Assembly (NCBI GenBank): GCA_902706205.1
Contig: CACSKA010000001.1
Span: forward strand, 735,420-799,419
Origin: Chryseobacterium sp. 18061
GTDB lineage: Bacteria; Pseudomonadota; Gammaproteobacteria; Enterobacterales; Enterobacteriaceae
Direction: 5' to 3'
Length of the DNA: 64,000 bases
The notes under the pieces were generated by a model. It did no database searches and was not told the DNA's origin. It was given only the letters and a program-made list of their open reading frames with translations. Of the stretch, positions 62,405 through 64,000 are shown in pieces. A program made the position numbers and the translations under genes. The stretch's first letter is position 1, and each line of letters opens with the position of its first letter.

Positions 62405-63499
62405 CTAATGATATCGTAAGGTACGTGTCAGTCTATCCCAGATATACACCAGCTCAGCTTTATTATATTGAGTTGGTTTATCTCTGTTGTTAAATGCAAT
62501 AGATAACAAAGGTGAGTCTATTCCCGCGTTAGCTTCGTTAGCATAAAGGGTAAAGTCGAATAATGGGAAACTACCTTTTATGGAGTTACTTTCCTGCATT
62601 CCTGAGACAAGCCATTCCTGAGTGTGTATTGAGTTACGATGGGTGTCACCTTTTTTTATAGTACGATAGTGGGCATTTTTTATTGCCTCATCAATTGAAG
62701 GACTTCGGTTCAGTAATGTATCGTTTGATCCCTTGATAGTATTATCCATGTCAAGCGCGAAAATAAAATCAGTGTTTTCGTAACTGAACGAGACCTTCTC
62801 CGCATGTTTCCGACCATCATCCCGAATAAACCCATTAGGAATACAGACGCCTTTTTCTGTAGGAATATTATCATCCATGCGCCCACTGAGTCTTGAGATC
62901 AGAGACTGTAATGCTGCAAGCTTAGCTGGCTTATTATTTGCATCAGATTCTGTAAATCCTCTTTCCAGATATTGTCTTTTTTTCTCTTTATGGCGAGGTG
63001 CGGAGAAGTCACGTATGTCAGTAGTCATCAGGAATGTTATTGAATCAATATAAACGTAAGCCTCCAGTTGGCGGTAAATATCTGGAGTGCCAGGTTCATT
63101 ATGATCAAATATTACACCTTTACCATTTGGTAATCGTATTATTTCTTTCAAATAAGGGGCTGTTTCAGGTTTGTTTCCTGGAATGTTGAATGACGCAATT
63201 AATTCCGCCTCTCTTCTGTTAATTCGTTGCTCAAACGCAGGGCGAAACTGAGGTTTGCTTTCTATCTTAAAGTCATCAATAAAAACCATATTTTTGAGTT
63301 GGTTGTTAAAAGACTCCGGTACGTCAATCAGATAGCGACCGATGCATTGTGGTTTTGTTCGAGAAAACAGAGTTTCCATCTCACGATGTTGAGATGGTCT
63401 GAATTCAGATTTTTCATCCGCAATGGCTAAAGTACTGCCAGCAATGAGTCCCCATGCTATTGAAAATAGCCACGTTGGGACGACTGTATAATGTGACAT
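62405..63499 (-). CDS. Tli4-family T6SS immunity protein
   Basis: This 364-residue protein resembles the Tli4 family, immunity proteins that neutralise Tle4-type phospholipase effectors of the type VI secretion system in the periplasm. It has a signal peptide (about 1-27, ending LAIA). The N-terminal domain follows the signature KPQCIGRYLIDVPESF, and the C-terminal domain ends IAFNNRDKP and ELVYIWDRLTRTLRYH. GGGAGG lies 7 bases before the ATG. The DNA is clearly AT-richer than cheW. No cognate lipase or VgrG is in the window; it may lie beyond the right edge. The family assignment is from motif recognition. Confidence 0.78.
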   Translation of the reverse strand: MSHYTVVPTWLFSIAWGLIAGSTLAIADEKSEFRPSQHREMETLFSRTKPQCIGRYLIDVPESFNNQLKNMVFIDDFKIESKPQFRPAFEQRINRREAELIASFNIPGNKPETAPYLKEIIRLPNGKGVIFDHNEPGTPDIYRQLEAYVYIDSITFLMTTDIRDFSAPRHKEKKRQYLERGFTESDANNKPAKLAALQSLISRLSGRMDDNIPTEKGVCIPNGFIRDDGRKHAEKVSFSYENTDFIFALDMDNTIKGSNDTLLNRSPSIDEAIKNAHYRTIKKGDTHRNSIHTQEWLVSGMQESNSIKGSFPLFDFTLYANEANAGIDSPLLSIAFNNRDKPTQYNKAELVYIWDRLTRTLRYH

Positions 63500-63566
63500 T
63501 TCAACCTCCCTGTTAATCCCTCCTCACACTTGATTGAGAGCAGGGTATACCTTTGGTGAAATGGAT

Positions 63567-63873
63567 TCAGAAAGCACCTGGGCGATAGCGTAAAGATCCG
63601 ACAAGTCTGTCCCAGATGGTTATCATCTCTGACTGGCTGTAATGTGTTTTTTTACGCTCACTATTCAATCCTATGGACAATGCGGGCCGGAATTGTGACG
63701 CTACCTCTTCATTGGCTTCAAACATAAAATAGTAGGTCGGAACGGTATTGTTATCTTTAAAACCGCCGAATAACCATTCCTGCACAGGTACGCCGTTAGG
63801 TGAAAATTGCTTCTTACGTATAGAGTATTTGTTTGTGGACAATGAAAGTGCTTCGTTTATACGTTCGCTCCGG
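63567..63873 (-). pseudogene. Second Tli4-family gene, truncated by an IS element
   Basis: This reading frame encodes the C-terminal ~100 residues of a Tli4 paralogue. EWLFGGFKDNN and MITIWDRLVGSLRYR align with EWLVSGMQESN and LVYIWDRLTRTLRYH of the upstream neighbour. The frame stays open through RSERINEALSLS up to 63873, where the IS903-like inverted repeat begins, so the N-terminal part has been separated. A TTG at 63842 is the nominal start of the remaining ORF but is unlikely to be used. The missing 5' part may lie beyond the IS, outside the window. Confidence 0.75.
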
Positions 63874-64000
63874 GGCTTTGTTGAATAAATCAGGTTTGAA
63901 GCGAGTTTCCCTGTAACCGCTCCGGCTCTCAGCAGACACGTACACTTTCTGGCATACCTGCCTTCGTCATTTTGTTCAGCGCACGCACCATGGCCAAAGC
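63874..64000 (-). mobile_element. IS903-like (IS5 family) insertion sequence, partial
   Basis: The 18-base terminal repeat GGCTTTGTTGAATAAATC at 63874-63891 is identical to the IS903 group end. A transposase C-terminus follows. The element runs off the window. If the target duplication is 9 bases, as usual in this group, TCGCTCCGG (63865-63873) should reappear at the other end. Confidence 0.88.
63929..64000 (-). CDS. IS903-like transposase, C-terminal fragment
   Basis: The last 23 codons of an IS5-family DDE transposase end at TGA (63929-63931). The peptide ALAMVRALNKMTKAGMPESV and its tail resemble the C-terminus of IS903-type TnpA. The start lies beyond the right edge. Confidence 0.75.
   Translation of the reverse strand, partial: ALAMVRALNKMTKAGMPESVRVC

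Overview
The window is a chromosomal segment of an Enterobacteriaceae bacterium. Gene content, protein sequences and GC content fit the Enterobacter/Lelliottia/Leclercia neighbourhood, but the genus cannot be fixed from sequence alone. It corresponds to the E. coli motility region from yedI to cheW. It is largely collinear with K-12, with accessory genes inserted at two places.

Layout. Positions 1-5.1 kb: yedI (5' end off the window), yodC, diguanylate cyclase dgcQ, yedP, the rpoS-activating small RNA DsrA, yodD, dsrB and rcsA. Positions 5.4-16 kb: the minus-strand flagellar operons fliFGHIJK and fliLMNOPQR, with fliE divergent. Positions 16.7-19 kb: yedD and amyA. Positions 18.8-23.5 kb: fliDST, flagellin fliC and fliA, with divergent sigma-28 promoters between fliD and fliC. 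Positions 23.6-27.5 kb: fliZ, then the cystine uptake and D-cysteine desulfhydrase genes tcyJ, dcyD, tcyL and tcyN. Positions 27.8-33.5 kb: sdiA, yecF, uvrY-uvrC, pgsA, tRNA Gly-Cys-Leu and yecA. Positions 33.6-41.5 kb: a DUF4156 lipoprotein, tyrP, the selenoprotein formate dehydrogenase fdnGHI, ftnA and a yecR-like lipoprotein. Positions 41.6-48.6 kb: an accessory block with a sensor HD-GYP phosphodiesterase, an RpiB-fold isomerase (probable DhuI-type) behind a KdgR-like operator, a DHA2 MFS exporter, yecJ, a Dcu-type transporter and ftnB. Positions 48.9-56.1 kb: a DJ-1/PfpI protein, araFGH, otsBA and uspC. Positions 56.2-62.3 kb: the flhDC control region, flhDC, and motA-motB-cheA-cheW. Positions 62.4-64 kb: an AT-rich insert on the opposite strand, with two Tli4-type T6SS immunity genes. 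The second is cut by an IS903-like element that runs off the window.

How the genes work together. The segment is the control and construction centre for motility: FlhDC (class 1), the basal body, switch and export genes with FliA and FliZ (class 2), and the filament and chemotaxis genes (class 3). Around these sit inputs that oppose motility. RcsA and RcsAB-type boxes lie in front of both rcsA and flhDC. DgcQ makes c-di-GMP and an HD-GYP protein degrades it. DsrA and UvrY (the BarA partner) feed into RpoS and Csr control. The tandem immunity genes interrupt the usual cheW-tar junction and are the clearest sign of horizontal change. The rest is mostly conserved core genome.
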